DNA of 64,000 nt. It comes from Paenibacillus phytohabitans (GTDB taxonomy: Bacteria; Bacillota; Bacilli; Paenibacillales; Paenibacillaceae). The notes under the pieces are model-generated. The model saw nothing but the letters and a program-made list of their open reading frames with translations. It had not been told where the DNA came from and did not search any database. The stretch spans positions 310,001 to 374,000 of the forward strand of contig NZ_WHOB01000059.1 in the NCBI RefSeq assembly GCF_013141775.1. Reading direction: 5' to 3'. The position numbers and the translations under genes were made by a program. Of the stretch, positions 1 to 10,090 are shown piece after piece. The first letter of the stretch is position 1. Every line of letters starts with the position of its first letter.

Positions 1-3000
1 GATCATTCCCTGGCTCAGCAGCAGTTCTTCCGCAATCTGCTGATTAATCTCGTTATCCTCCACCAGCAGTACCCGCACACCGGACAGGCCGTAATCCTTG
101 TCCTTCACACCAGTTGCTTCCTCTCTCATTGCCCTTGCCCCTGAGTCTTGCACAGCAGGAATTCCGAACCAGGCCGTGAAGGCGAAGGTACTCCCTTGCC
201 CTTCCTCACTCTCGACCCACAGGCTGCCGCCCATGATCTCCACCAGCTTCCGGCTGATGGCCAGACCCAGTCCTGTGCCCCCGAACCTTCTTGTAGTAGA
301 GCTGTCCGCCTGCGTGAACGCCTGGAACAGCTTACCTTCACTCTCCTTGCTCATGCCGATCCCTGTATCCCGCACACTGAATTTAAGCTTCGTCATGCTG
401 TCGATCATGCTGATTCTTTCTACCAGAATAACCACTTCACCCTTCTCGGTGAATTTAACGGCGTTGCTCAGAAGGTTGGTAAGAATCTGCCCCAGCCGCA
501 GCGGGTCGCCGCTGAGCTGGCGCGGAACATCCGGAGGGAGCTGAACGGACATCTGCAGCCCCTTGTCCAGTGCAGTCTGTCCTGAGATATCTACCACATT
601 CCCGATCACATCCGGGAGCTCAAAATCAATATTCTCCAGCTCCAGCTTCCCCGACTCCACCTTGGAGAAATCGAGGATTTCATTAATAATACCGAGCAGT
701 GAGGTTCCGGCATTATGAATCTTGGAGATATAGTCACTTTGCCTGGGGTCCAGCTCTGTCTTCAGCGCCAGGTAAGCCATCCCGATAATGGCATTCATCG
801 GCGTCCGGATCTCATGGCTCATATTCGCCAGGAACTGCGATTTGGCAGCTGTCGCCTCTTCCGCCAGATTAAGTGCATATTTCAGCTCCTCCTCCTTGCG
901 CTTCACTTCAGTAATATCCTCGGACACACTAAGGAGGTAGAGGGGCTTCCCCTCTGCATCCAGAATCGGCACCTTCGAAGCCAGCACATATTTCAGATTG
1001 CATAGCTCGGCATCATCGGTAACAATCTCAATTTCGCTGAAGAGCCTGCCCGTCTCCAGTACCTTCCGGTCACTGCCGTTCAGCTTGCCCGCCAGCTCTT
1101 CAGGGTACAAATCGTAATTATCCTTGCCTTCCATCTCCTCCGGAGTCATACCGAGGAAGGACGCTCCCGCCTGATTTGCCTTGAATATCTTCAAGGATTG
1201 CGCATCCTTGACGTTAATCATGACCGGGATATGGTTGATAATCGCATCCAGGAAATTGCGGCTGTTGAGCAGCTCCTTCTCTTTATGCTTCAGATCACTG
1301 ATATCTGTCAGAATCCCGAGGTAACCGCCCACTGTACCGTCAGATAACCGGTAAGCAGACAGGGAATAGAGAATATCATGCTCTTCCCCGGTGGCGAAGT
1401 TGCGCTGGATCTGCCGGGTCGCCGGCAGTCCGCTGGCCGTCACTTCATCCTTCATCTCACTCAGAATTCCGAAGCCCTCCTGCGAGAGATGCGGCAGCCG
1501 GCTCATCGGAGTTCCCGTAAAGACCTTACGGGATACCTGGAACGCTTCTTCATAGGCCGTATTACAGCCGAGAAAGTTCCCTTCGGCATCCATATAGAAT
1601 AACGGATGCGGTAAAGTATCCACCAGCTGGGAGGTGAAATACAGCTGGTCCGACAGCTCTTTTTTGATCCGCTTATATTCCGAGACGTTCTCCTTAATGC
1701 CCACATAATGTGTGGTCTGGCCCCGTTCATTCTTAATAGAAGAGATAATGACGGCTTCCGTGTACTCTTCCCCGCTCTTCTTACGGTTAATGAATTCCCC
1801 TTGCCATTTGCCTTCAAGTATCAGCGTCTCCCACATATTCCGGTACGTTTCAGCCTGGTTCTTGTCCGACCTCAGAATCGACGGTTTATTGCCGACGGCC
1901 TCCTCCTTGGAATAACCGGTAACTTCCGTGAAATAAGGGTTTATGTATTCGATGAGGCTATCCATATCGGTGATGACTATAGACAATGGGGATTGTTCAA
2001 CCACATCCATGTACAGCCGCAGCTTCTCGCTGTACTCCCTTTCGGTGTCCAGCAATTTTCTCGTATAGGCGATCTGTTTGGCATACAGCCGGACGATGAA
2101 ATAAGCCATGATAATGATGGTGAAATATAGAAACACATATACAGAGAATCCTTTAATTATAAAAATCAGTGCCGGATACGCCATGAACAGCACTCCGCTC
2201 TTCAAGGTCCGGCCTTCCGTCACGGGCTGGGGTTCGGCAATGCCTTGCTCCGCCTGTATCGGATACTGGCGCACCAGAATCCAGCTTGCGGCTATGCACA
2301 CAATGGATAATTTATAGAGCCCGTCTATGAGGTAGCCGGACATAATCCCATTATTCAGCGCCTGGACCAGATCCACGGAGGATACCAGGGCAATGGAGGC
2401 AATCAGCAGCTTGAAGCCCGTTGTACGGTATTCCCGCTTCATGTACACCCAGATCAGCATCAGTGAGGCCAGGGTCAGCAGGGGGGCCAGCAGATAGAAG
2501 AAGAGGATCAGGGTACGGTAATTCATATCCGCCAAACGGAATGACCCGTCCTGAAAAAAAACAAACCAGATACTGCCCACAATGCATTCCAGCGTTGTGA
2601 TCTGATCCCACAGCACCTGTAATTTATTGATGCCCTGTCTGAAGATTCCATACATCTGCAGGACTGCAACAAGAATAATCGTTCTTGTGACCGAATAGAG
2701 CGTAAGTGCGGTAAGGGTGAAAGTTGACGTGTCGTCAGCTGAGAAATGGAAGCTGTATAACCCTGTCAGCAGCAGCGCATCACAGATCATCCACAGGAAG
2801 AACCCGTAACTGATCAGCCGGAAGGGCCTTCTCAGCAGCGCGGGAGGCGGGCCGGATATCCGGTAATACAGACAGGCCAGCATAGGCGCTATGACTGTGA
2901 CGATTCCAAACATCAGATTATTATCCAGCAGCACCGCTGCCAAATAGGCAACAATGTAGACGGCCAATCCTCCTAACCATGTGTTGGCTTTATGTGTATC

Positions 3001-3003
3001 CAT
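1..3003 (-). CDS. Hybrid sensor histidine kinase with three PAS domains (3' end outside window)
   Basis: The frame is open from ATG 3003 to the left edge, so the C-terminus is missing. The first ~310 residues are hydrophobic with several membrane segments. Three PAS-like domains follow at about 330-440, 450-575 and 580-700. The HisKA H-box reads NMSHEIRTPMNAIIG with phospho-accepting His730. The HATPase domain carries the G-box FGGTGLGLAI at about 910. A receiver domain begins near residue 971 (VRVLLVEDNEINQQ) and is cut off. It should autophosphorylate His730 and pass phosphate to the receiver Asp outside the window. Signal and output are not visible. Confidence 0.93.
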   Translation of the reverse strand, partial: MDTHKANTWLGGLAVYIVAYLAAVLLDNNLMFGIVTVIAPMLACLYYRISGPPPALLRRPFRLISYGFFLWMICDALLLTGLYSFHFSADDTSTFTLTALTLYSVTRTIILVAVLQMYGIFRQGINKLQVLWDQITTLECIVGSIWFVFFQDGSFRLADMNYRTLILFFYLLAPLLTLASLMLIWVYMKREYRTTGFKLLIASIALVSSVDLVQALNNGIMSGYLIDGLYKLSIVCIAASWILVRQYPIQAEQGIAEPQPVTEGRTLKSGVLFMAYPALIFIIKGFSVYVFLYFTIIIMAYFIVRLYAKQIAYTRKLLDTEREYSEKLRLYMDVVEQSPLSIVITDMDSLIEYINPYFTEVTGYSKEEAVGNKPSILRSDKNQAETYRNMWETLILEGKWQGEFINRKKSGEEYTEAVIISSIKNERGQTTHYVGIKENVSEYKRIKKELSDQLYFTSQLVDTLPHPLFYMDAEGNFLGCNTAYEEAFQVSRKVFTGTPMSRLPHLSQEGFGILSEMKDEVTASGLPATRQIQRNFATGEEHDILYSLSAYRLSDGTVGGYLGILTDISDLKHKEKELLNSRNFLDAIINHIPVMINVKDAQSLKIFKANQAGASFLGMTPEEMEGKDNYDLYPEELAGKLNGSDRKVLETGRLFSEIEIVTDDAELCNLKYVLASKVPILDAEGKPLYLLSVSEDITEVKRKEEELKYALNLAEEATAAKSQFLANMSHEIRTPMNAIIGMAYLALKTELDPRQSDYISKIHNAGTSLLGIINEILDFSKVESGKLELENIDFELPDVIGNVVDISGQTALDKGLQMSVQLPPDVPRQLSGDPLRLGQILTNLLSNAVKFTEKGEVVILVERISMIDSMTKLKFSVRDTGIGMSKESEGKLFQAFTQADSSTTRRFGGTGLGLAISRKLVEIMGGSLWVESEEGQGSTFAFTAWFGIPAVQDSGARAMREEATGVKDKDYGLSGVRVLLVEDNEINQQIAEELLLSQGMI

Positions 3004-3120
3004 CTGACGTTACCACCCTTGCCTCAATCAATTTATCATTCTGCAAAAGAAATCTGCGCTTATCTATTCTATACGCAGATGTCATCGTAGCTCTACTCTT
3101 TTTTTCGACATTGTTCAGCA

Positions 3121-3166
3121 AAAAATTTAGCCCTTCCTGTACTCCAAAGGGGAGACAAAAAGGGCT
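3121..3166 (-). terminator. Rho-independent terminator after the GNAT gene
   Basis: Arms AGCCCTT (3129-3135) and AAGGGCT (3160-3166) enclose an inner CTCC/GGAG pairing. The minus strand then runs into TTTTTT at 3126-3121. It lies just downstream of the gene ending at 3194. Confidence 0.6.
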
Positions 3167-3193
3167 GAGACAAATAATACTATTCATTTACTT

Positions 3194-3760
3194 TTAATTG
3201 GATCTTTTCAGATAATAATCGCTATAGCCAAAGCTTCCGTTCAGCTCTAAGCGATGGTACCCCTCCTGACGCAGCACACGAATCCGCCGTTCTGCCTGCG
3301 GCACTGCTTTGGTCACAATCCCGCTGAATTCAAACCATTCACGGAAACGTTCTCCTGCTAGAGAGATAAGCTCGCACAAGTTCTCTTCTGTCTCATAGCG
3401 TGAGGCCAAATCCAGCCGCAATACGCCTGTACTCTGCTCATCCCCGCCCACTCCGCTTCTGCAGAAAAATTCAATGGTCCCTGCAGTTGTGCCCGCTAAT
3501 TTATCCACAACACTGAAGCGTATATAGGCTCTTTTCTCATATTCCCCGAGCCATACCCCGATAATATTCTGCATATCCTTCAGGGTGTTCAACCGGAAAT
3601 CTGAGCGGCAATTGTCACTGTTAAACAGCAGGCTGGCTTCAGGGTCACTGTAACAGCCCAATAAATCCTCTGCATCCTCCAGTTGTACCCGTCTGATCCG
3701 GAACCGCTTGGTTTCAAACACCGGACTGGTTACGTAAGGATCTGATATTTCTATTTTCAT
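3194..3760 (-). CDS. GNAT family N-acetyltransferase (RimJ/RimL-like)
   Basis: The 188-residue protein has the layout of ribosomal-protein-type GNAT acetyltransferases: TKRFRIRRVQLEDAEDLLGCY near the N-terminus (a substrate-side strand and helix), a central beta sheet, and a C-terminal GYSDYYLKR strand. The usual R/Q-x-x-G-x-G/A acetyl-CoA loop is poorly kept, so the substrate cannot be guessed and activity is not certain. It stands alone between the kinase and the WYL regulator, with its own terminator downstream. Confidence 0.7.
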   Translation of the reverse strand: MKIEISDPYVTSPVFETKRFRIRRVQLEDAEDLLGCYSDPEASLLFNSDNCRSDFRLNTLKDMQNIIGVWLGEYEKRAYIRFSVVDKLAGTTAGTIEFFCRSGVGGDEQSTGVLRLDLASRYETEENLCELISLAGERFREWFEFSGIVTKAVPQAERRIRVLRQEGYHRLELNGSFGYSDYYLKRSN

Positions 3761-3830
3761 GCTAAGCTCTCCTTATGCTATGGAATAAATCCATTATAGA
3801 GGGCTATATAAGACAGCATTCTGTCTTCAT

Positions 3831-4748
3831 TCAGCTATAGGTATCCAGAATCATTCTGGCCCTGGCCAGCAGCTTCTCCCGGAGTGACTCCGGTTCCAGA
3901 ACAGTGACCTGATGGCTGTGCTGCAGGATAATGCCGAACCAGCCCTGCTCCTCCCCGGGTACCGTAAAGCCCATCACCAGCTTCTGCCCGCGTGTTTCCA
4001 GCAATCTGGCATTCGGCAAAGCCTCTTCCAGCAGCACTCTATACTCTACCGGACAGAGCAGCTTAATATGTATATAGACCCGGTTGTCACTATGCCCAGC
4101 CAGCAGAAGCTCCGCATCTCCATGATCCGAAGGGAACGGTTCGGGCAGAGGCAAGATATCACGCATCCGCGACAGACGGAACAGGCGGTAATCCTCCTGC
4201 TCACAGCAATAGGCAAATAAATACCAGGCATACCACTTGTACGTCAACAGCAGCGGTTCTACCCGTCTGCAGGAAGCCTTGAGACGGGCATTCGTATACA
4301 GGAACTGGACAGCATGTTTCTCACGGATGGCTTGTTCAAGTACAGCGATGGTTTCGCCGGTCCCCACACCTTCCTTAAGCACCCCGAGATTCAGCTGAAA
4401 AGCTTGCGGAACCGCCGCATTATCCGGCGACAGCGCAACCATTTTCTCCACCGTATCCTGAGCCTGCCTGCTGTCATAGCCGGACACGAAACCTCTCAGC
4501 GCTGCCAGAATGTACGCATAATCCTGCGGCTGAAGCAGCTGCCTGTTCATCTTGAAGCTGTCCATGATGTAGTAGCCCCCGTTCAGCCCCTGCAGCGAAC
4601 CTACAGGAATCCCGGCCAGACTAATCGCTTCAATGTCCCGCTGAATGGTCCGCGCCGAGACCTCGAACTTCCCGGCCAGCACCCGCCCGCTGACGGTCTC
4701 CCGGTTGAGCAGATAGACTACGATGCCCAGCAAACGATTAATCTTCAT
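3831..4748 (-). CDS. YafY-like helix-turn-helix regulator with WYL domain
   Basis: An N-terminal winged helix (ARTIQRDIEAISLAGIPV at about 30-50) resembles DeoR/HTH_11 regulators. A WYL domain lies at about 135-205 (KWYAWYLFAYCCEQEDYRLF), followed by the usual C-terminal extension. ATG 4748 is preferred because GGAG lies six bases upstream; a GTG at 4760 would add four residues. WYL domains usually sense a ligand or nucleic acid. No target is evident from the neighbours, and the palindrome-poor upstream region gives no clear operator. Confidence 0.85.
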   Translation of the reverse strand: MKINRLLGIVVYLLNRETVSGRVLAGKFEVSARTIQRDIEAISLAGIPVGSLQGLNGGYYIMDSFKMNRQLLQPQDYAYILAALRGFVSGYDSRQAQDTVEKMVALSPDNAAVPQAFQLNLGVLKEGVGTGETIAVLEQAIREKHAVQFLYTNARLKASCRRVEPLLLTYKWYAWYLFAYCCEQEDYRLFRLSRMRDILPLPEPFPSDHGDAELLLAGHSDNRVYIHIKLLCPVEYRVLLEEALPNARLLETRGQKLVMGFTVPGEEQGWFGIILQHSHQVTVLEPESLREKLLARARMILDTYS

Positions 4749-4852
4749 GGTCAGCTCCACGCTCCATCCTGATCATAATCTTCATTTGTCCCTTGTAGCT
4801 TATCCTGAAGTCCCGGATTTTTCCATGATGCATCTAACTGCTCCCATTAACG

Positions 4853-4898
4853 GCAAAAGGGGTGTCCAGAAGCCGCTTCACGGCCTCTAAACACCCCT
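4853..4898 (-). terminator. Strong intrinsic terminator of the SLH protein gene
   Basis: GGGGTGTCC (4859-4867) pairs with ACACCCC (4891-4897), with an inner GGCC/GGCT extension. TTTT follows on the minus strand. Confidence 0.8.
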
Positions 4899-4921
4899 CA
4901 TGAATCATTTAAAATGGTTTA

Positions 4922-7900
4922 TTACTGCACTGCTTTGAGCAGTTTGGCTAACATATGCGCCGTTTCCTCACGTGTAGCAGCAGCCTTCGGCGCGAAGCTG
5001 ACACTGCCGTCAGCGCTTGCCTGACCGGAGAGTATGCCGGCCTGCACTGCAGCAGCTGCGGCTTCCACCGCATAAGAGCTAATCAACTGCTGATCTGCAA
5101 AGGCCGTTGAGCCGCCGTTTGCCGGCAGACTCCATTTTAATGAATCTGACAAACGGATCATCATTACCGCAAGCTGCTCGCGTGTGACCTCTGCCTTGGG
5201 CTCAAATCTTCCGTCTCCCGTTCCTTGGACAATTCCGCTCTGATTCGCCCAATCCACAGCGGCCGCATAATAGTCCCCCGGCTTCACATCCGTAAAGCTG
5301 CCGGCAGCTGAGGACTCCAGCTCTGCCCCGGCCAGACGGGCCAGGAGCAGCGCGGCATCGCCGCGGCTCAGCTTGCCTTTCAGGCCAAAGTTCTCGGCGG
5401 AGACCCCGGTAACAATGCCGCGTGCCGCAAGATACGTAATGGAGTCCTTGGCATAACTGCTTGCCGTATCCGCGAATGCAATCTTATTGTAGCCAACCGC
5501 GTACACCGAGAAATGATTCGTGCGGAAGGAGAGCAGGCCGTTCCCCGGATCATAGCTGCTGCCTGGAAGGACAACGAGTTCGCCGCCTGCGCTTACCTGA
5601 TAGGCAGTAACCGCATTGGCATCTTCACCGGACGCCAGTGTATAAGGGATGCTCACATCCACCTTACCTTCACCGAAGCTCGAAAGCATCTGCGTTCCGG
5701 CCTGAACCATTAGACTTAGCACCGGCCGGCTGCCAATGATGCTGGCTGAACCCGCCGCTTCCTGACCGGTCAAGGTACTGCCGAGCTCGGCTTTGGCAAG
5801 GGTCAGGCTGATATCTTCGTTGCCTGCCGCCGTGTGAATGGCGGAGAAGGCAACCCGGTCGAAGGTAACTGTACCGGGTCCTCCGGTCACACTCACTGCC
5901 TCCAGTGAACTGCCGGCAATCTGAGCCCATGCTGCGGCTGGAATCTTCAGGGACACCGCTTCGGCCGCATGACCCGAAAGGATATGCAATACAAGCTCTC
6001 TGGCACTTGAAGTCTTCAGGGTCTCAAGTGCTGCTGCCACTTCAGCAGCGGTTACCGACAGGCTGAGCTTACCCTCAGCATCTACTTGTCCCTTCAGCTC
6101 CATGACCGCTTTGCCGCCTTCTATAGTAACTGCAGCACTTGCGTTTGCAGCCCCTGCTACAGCTGGTGAAACCCCGCTTCCACCGGAAGAACCCGCCCCC
6201 GGTAAGCTGGTAACCGGACCAGCAGCCGCAACCGTCACCTGAGATTCAGCTACACCGTAGCCGTCCGCACTGTATACCGAGACAACAACCGTTCCCGCGG
6301 CATGCGGTGTTACTTTGCCTGTCTGATCAACAGAAGCTACAGCAGCATTGGAAGAGCTCCAGCTGAGCGTGCCCTCCGTGCCTCCGCTGGCCTGGGCCGT
6401 CGCCTTGAGCACTGCTGCCGTTCCTCCGGCTGTCAGAGACAGCGAAGACTGGTCCAGTGTAATTTTCGTCACGTTCAGCTGGTAGACGGCAACCGTTCCC
6501 CCGACCTCGTTGGCGACCAGCACGAGCGGCAGACCGGTCGGACTGGCCGTTGCCGGGATGAAATCAATCCCTTCCGGCCCGGTGTCGGTCTCCAGATTAT
6601 TCTTAGGCGTGAATTCACGGGAATTGATATAATTCACAAACTGCGGCTGCCCGGGATTGGTTACATCGTAGGTCATCAGACCGCCGATACGCTCTAGTCC
6701 GGTGAAGGCCAGCGCCCTTTTCCCCACCATGCCTACCTTGACATATTCAGGTTCCGGCCCTTTTTTGGAGCTGCGGCTGTCAATTGTCGTGTTGCTGTTG
6801 CTTGCGTTGAAATAGCCGGGCAGACGTTCTGCAGTAATCTGCTCAAAATCGCTGCCGCTGTCATAAACCTGCGTCATGTCCGCCGCATCCCAGACCGAGA
6901 AAGAACGGCCTCCGTACAGATAGATGTCCTCATTGCCCATATCCGACATCACTTCTACCCCGTCATATTTCGTGGTGCCGTTCAGGAACTTGGCCGCAGC
7001 AGATTCCGGGTTCAGCAGACCTTTCAATTTGCTGATCTTAGTTGCATTCTCCTTGCTGTCCCATTCGGTGGCATCCCCTTCGTTGGCTGTGAACAAATAG
7101 GTTTTGCCGTTTACTGTGTATTGGCTGATGCCGTCCGGCATGTAGACTCCTTTAAACGGCACATTCTCCAGATGGATCGTACTGTCATTTATCAAATCAA
7201 GCTTATTCTCCGGCTTGCTTAAATCCTTGAATCCAAGACCCTTGACCCATAGCAGCTTCCCGGAGACAACATCAACCGCGGCAATCGCGTTATTCTCCTG
7301 AAGCGAGACATACGCTGTTGCCTGATCCCCGGACAGCTCGATGAACTCCGGCTCCAGATCGCGTATGGCATCCGCCTTGCTCCCTTTCCCGGTAATCAGC
7401 TTGGTCTTGGGATCAACAGCACCACGGATGTGCACAAGGTCATCAATAACCCCCGGATCGTCGAATTTCACAAGGTTCACTGCTTTTGTAGCCGTATTGA
7501 TGATCGTTACACTGCCTTCAGGATCACCTGCAAGTGTACGGGGCTCAGCCTCGTCTGCCGTAAGAATATAACGGCCGTCTTCCGTATATTTGAGCATATC
7601 CGGCTGTACGCCGGTTTCATATTGTTCCAGCAGCCTGCCGTCATAATCCAGTACAAGCACTTTACCGTTCTTCAGCGCATCTTCTTCCTGTACAGCTACA
7701 GCAATCCGCTTGGTGGCCGTGTTGATATCGACACTCGTCAGGTCACCGTAGCTGAAGCCCCCGGTTTCTGACAGCTGCTCCACATTGATGCTGGTTTCCT
7801 TCTCCGGGTGAATGCCATCCTTCAGATTCACGATGTCCACCGATGCCGGATGGGTCGAGCCGTTGACAAGGTAGAATTTCCCGTTATCACGGTTGTACTT

Positions 7901-9034
7901 AATGATCTCGGCTACACCGCCATCCTCACTGGTCGTACCGACCGCATACCCGCCAATTTTGGTGATGCTGATGACATCCTCCGTAAGCGGAGCAGCTTCA
8001 GGTTGGACCGTCAGCGGGAGCATCGCATCAGCCTTAATGGAAGGAGAAGTGCTGTCGTACACTGAGAAAATGACCGTTGCCGTTCCGGATTTCAGCGGAG
8101 TGCCGCTAACTGCACCGGATACGGAGTCAATGCTCAGCCCGTCAGGCAGACCCGCTGCGGAGTAGAAATACGGCTGTGTTCCGCCATATACTGAGAGCGA
8201 TACGGAATAGGGCGACCCTGCAGTCGCCTGAGGCAAGGAAGCGGTCGCTATGCCCAGGGCAGGAACCGTTATCCCCCACGCGCCATCGGCACTGTTATGC
8301 GGCTTCATCCGGTTCATTGCCGCCCCATCAAGATCAGCGAAGGAAATCTGGGCAAGATCCGCTTTGTTGTTGTCGGTGTCCACGTAATCCATGCGGCGCA
8401 CTGACTTTTGCTTGGAGGTGCCGCCGGTTTTGCCGGTCGGGTAATCCGCCTCATAGCCATCGATCGTAGCACCGTTGTCATTTCCTGCTGTACCGATCAT
8501 ATCTACATAAGCCGGTGACTTGTCCAGGAACGGATTTGCGTTCTCCAGCAGGGCGGAGCTGCTGAGAAGGACCACCTTCATGCCTTGATTATTAAAAAGA
8601 AGTTCATCCCAGCTCTGATCACCCTTGCCGCTGAGGTCACTTTGATTGACGGGATTCACTTTACCGTCCGTAATGAGGTAGGAAGAATGTGCTTTAATGA
8701 TACCGGTCAATGCAAGCTTGCTCCAGGCACCGTTCTTGCCGGGATCGGAATACTGCACCGACCAGCCGCTGAGATTCACATCCGCATCTGTAGGATTGTA
8801 TAGCTCAATGAAGCCTTTGGAGAAGTAGCCCTCTGTTGTCCCGGCATCCCCACCGCCGTAAATCTGGTTGACGACAATGTGCGGAACGGCTACATCATAG
8901 CTGCCGGAAGCATTATACGGAGTGCCTGACTGTATCGAAGGGGCGGCGGCTACCGGGCCTGCTGCCCATGCGGATCCGGCCGCAAGCTCTGCGGCGAGGA
9001 GAAGAGAAAGGATGGCTTTACTGGATGAATTCAA
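4922..9034 (-). CDS. Large S-layer-anchored surface protein: lamin-tail, choice-of-anchor I, Big2 and SLH domains
   Basis: The 1370-residue secreted protein starts at TTG 9034 behind AGGAGTGACAATCAC. A signal peptide covers ~1-25 (SAWAAGPVAAA cleavage region). A lamin-tail-like domain follows (~50-235, WDELLFNNQGMKVVLL), then a putative-Ig repeat (~255-345, LPDGLSIDSVSGAVSGTP). A long beta-propeller-like choice-of-anchor I region spans ~355-830 (TANEGDATEW, GPEGIDFIP). A Big2 Ig-like domain lies at ~845-925. Three SLH repeats occupy ~1187-1370. The SLH repeats should bind pyruvylated cell-wall polymer. The propeller type is often near phosphatase-like secreted proteins, but the substrate is unknown. 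It is monocistronic with its own terminator. Confidence 0.9.
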   Translation of the reverse strand: MNSSSKAILSLLLAAELAAGSAWAAGPVAAAPSIQSGTPYNASGSYDVAVPHIVVNQIYGGGDAGTTEGYFSKGFIELYNPTDADVNLSGWSVQYSDPGKNGAWSKLALTGIIKAHSSYLITDGKVNPVNQSDLSGKGDQSWDELLFNNQGMKVVLLSSSALLENANPFLDKSPAYVDMIGTAGNDNGATIDGYEADYPTGKTGGTSKQKSVRRMDYVDTDNNKADLAQISFADLDGAAMNRMKPHNSADGAWGITVPALGIATASLPQATAGSPYSVSLSVYGGTQPYFYSAAGLPDGLSIDSVSGAVSGTPLKSGTATVIFSVYDSTSPSIKADAMLPLTVQPEAAPLTEDVISITKIGGYAVGTTSEDGGVAEIIKYNRDNGKFYLVNGSTHPASVDIVNLKDGIHPEKETSINVEQLSETGGFSYGDLTSVDINTATKRIAVAVQEEDALKNGKVLVLDYDGRLLEQYETGVQPDMLKYTEDGRYILTADEAEPRTLAGDPEGSVTIINTATKAVNLVKFDDPGVIDDLVHIRGAVDPKTKLITGKGSKADAIRDLEPEFIELSGDQATAYVSLQENNAIAAVDVVSGKLLWVKGLGFKDLSKPENKLDLINDSTIHLENVPFKGVYMPDGISQYTVNGKTYLFTANEGDATEWDSKENATKISKLKGLLNPESAAAKFLNGTTKYDGVEVMSDMGNEDIYLYGGRSFSVWDAADMTQVYDSGSDFEQITAERLPGYFNASNSNTTIDSRSSKKGPEPEYVKVGMVGKRALAFTGLERIGGLMTYDVTNPGQPQFVNYINSREFTPKNNLETDTGPEGIDFIPATASPTGLPLVLVANEVGGTVAVYQLNVTKITLDQSSLSLTAGGTAAVLKATAQASGGTEGTLSWSSSNAAVASVDQTGKVTPHAAGTVVVSVYSADGYGVAESQVTVAAAGPVTSLPGAGSSGGSGVSPAVAGAANASAAVTIEGGKAVMELKGQVDAEGKLSLSVTAAEVAAALETLKTSSARELVLHILSGHAAEAVSLKIPAAAWAQIAGSSLEAVSVTGGPGTVTFDRVAFSAIHTAAGNEDISLTLAKAELGSTLTGQEAAGSASIIGSRPVLSLMVQAGTQMLSSFGEGKVDVSIPYTLASGEDANAVTAYQVSAGGELVVLPGSSYDPGNGLLSFRTNHFSVYAVGYNKIAFADTASSYAKDSITYLAARGIVTGVSAENFGLKGKLSRGDAALLLARLAGAELESSAAGSFTDVKPGDYYAAAVDWANQSGIVQGTGDGRFEPKAEVTREQLAVMMIRLSDSLKWSLPANGGSTAFADQQLISSYAVEAAAAAVQAGILSGQASADGSVSFAPKAAATREETAHMLAKLLKAVQ

Positions 9035-9160
9035 GTGATTGTCACTCCTGTACTCTATAGTTTATTTTTTAACTACTTTTTTAACTACTATAGGAGACGA
9101 GTATTTGCTCACTTGAAGATTTACATAAACTGAATGTAAAGCCGCTGCCGTATACGTGAA

Positions 9161-9193
9161 ATAGCCCCACACCGTGGGGCTGTGGGGGGCTAT
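9161..9193. other. GC-rich hairpin between repeat copy A and the SLH gene
   Basis: GCCCCAC (9164-9170) and GTGGGGC (9174-9180) form a perfect stem, and a second GGGGGGCTAT lets an alternative stem form with ATAGCCCC. Read on the minus strand it follows repeat copy A and precedes the SLH gene, but the T-run is poor. It could be a weak terminator or leader structure. Confidence 0.4.
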
Positions 9194-9213
9194 CTTCGAA
9201 GATTTTGTAAAAT

Positions 9214-9395
9214 AAAATCCTGCACGAAATACAACATTCTCCTCACTATACCAGTCCAAAAACCAATATTGTTGTAGAAAATGCAACATTTCTCTCCCAC
9301 TTGGCGGTTTAGCAGAACTATTGTTGTATTTCATACAACAATCCTCCCGAACACCTAGATATTCAGGAATCAAAGCTGCACAATGTACAACATTT
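9214..9395 (-). repeat. 181-bp modular intergenic repeat, copy A
   Basis: On the minus strand this 182-bp unit aligns end to end with 24942-25122 and 51225-51405, from AAATGTTGTA to GTGCAGGATTTT. Palindromic modules begin at 9395, 9343, 9291 and 9239, each 52 bp apart. A 103-residue reading frame (9373-9062) crosses it but matches no family I recognise and depends on the repeat sequence. It is treated as non-coding. This is the main content of the 440-bp spacer before the SLH gene. Confidence 0.85.
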
Positions 9396-9474
9396 ATGCC
9401 CTTAGTGCTAACTTAAGAGTCTCCATTCTGCCGGAAACGAATCTAGCATGAGGAATGGACGAATTCTGCCAGCC

Positions 9475-10050
9475 TCACAGCGATCTGCTGCTAACATCAT
9501 CCCTTTGGTTCATACTCATCCACTCGCTCCCAAGCAAACCATAGGCATAGGTATCATGCCATCCCGGGTTGCCCTGTTCATCAGGCTTGAAATAACCTGT
9601 CTGCAGAAAATGCCCCTCCCGGCGCAGCTTCAGCCGCTCGAGCAGCCGCCATGACGGATGATTATCCGGATCACAATGTGCGGTTACACGTCTGATTCCA
9701 AGCATGCCGAAGCCATACGCCAGCAGCTCACGGCAAGCCTCTGCCGCATAGCCTTTTCCTTGATAGTTACTGTTGAACACATAACCCAGCTCCCAGGTCT
9801 GAAACTGCGGCGGGTTCTGCTGCTGGAAATACAAGTTCCCGATCAGTCTGCCGCTGTCCTTCAGACATACGGCCCAGAAGGCGTGATCGGTTGCCCGCCG
9901 CTCTGCCTCGGCCTTACTTGCAGCCTGGTCATATACACCGTAAGGCTCGAATCTCACAACCTCTTCCTGCGAGAGATAGGCATGCAGATCGTCCCCGTCT
10001 TCTGCTCTGAAGCTCCGTAAGATTAACCGCTGCGTTTCTAATACATCCAT
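9475..10050 (-). CDS. GNAT family N-acetyltransferase (RimJ/RimL type)
   Basis: The 191-residue protein opens with the typical METxRLxLR-like start MDVLETQRLILRSFRAED. It keeps the acetyl-CoA region ELGYVFNSNYQGKGYAAEA (Q-G-K-G-Y-A loop) and the RRVTAHCDPDNHPSWRLLERL segment of the Acetyltransf_3 family, which acetylate ribosomal proteins, small amines or antibiotics. ATG 10050 is chosen over the longer frame because AGGGGGA sits seven bases upstream and the longer frame would run through the VOC gene. It lies 40 bp downstream of the VOC gene and may be co-transcribed with it. Confidence 0.88.
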   Translation of the reverse strand: MDVLETQRLILRSFRAEDGDDLHAYLSQEEVVRFEPYGVYDQAASKAEAERRATDHAFWAVCLKDSGRLIGNLYFQQQNPPQFQTWELGYVFNSNYQGKGYAAEACRELLAYGFGMLGIRRVTAHCDPDNHPSWRLLERLKLRREGHFLQTGYFKPDEQGNPGWHDTYAYGLLGSEWMSMNQRDDVSSRSL

Positions 10051-10090
10051 CTTTGTTTCCCCCTGCATGCAGTGTATACTTTCCCTAATT

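Noticed and set aside
9062..9373. 103-residue minus-strand reading frame
   Set aside because: It is largely made of repeat copy A, has no convincing ribosome site, and matches frames seen in the other copies only because the DNA is repeated.
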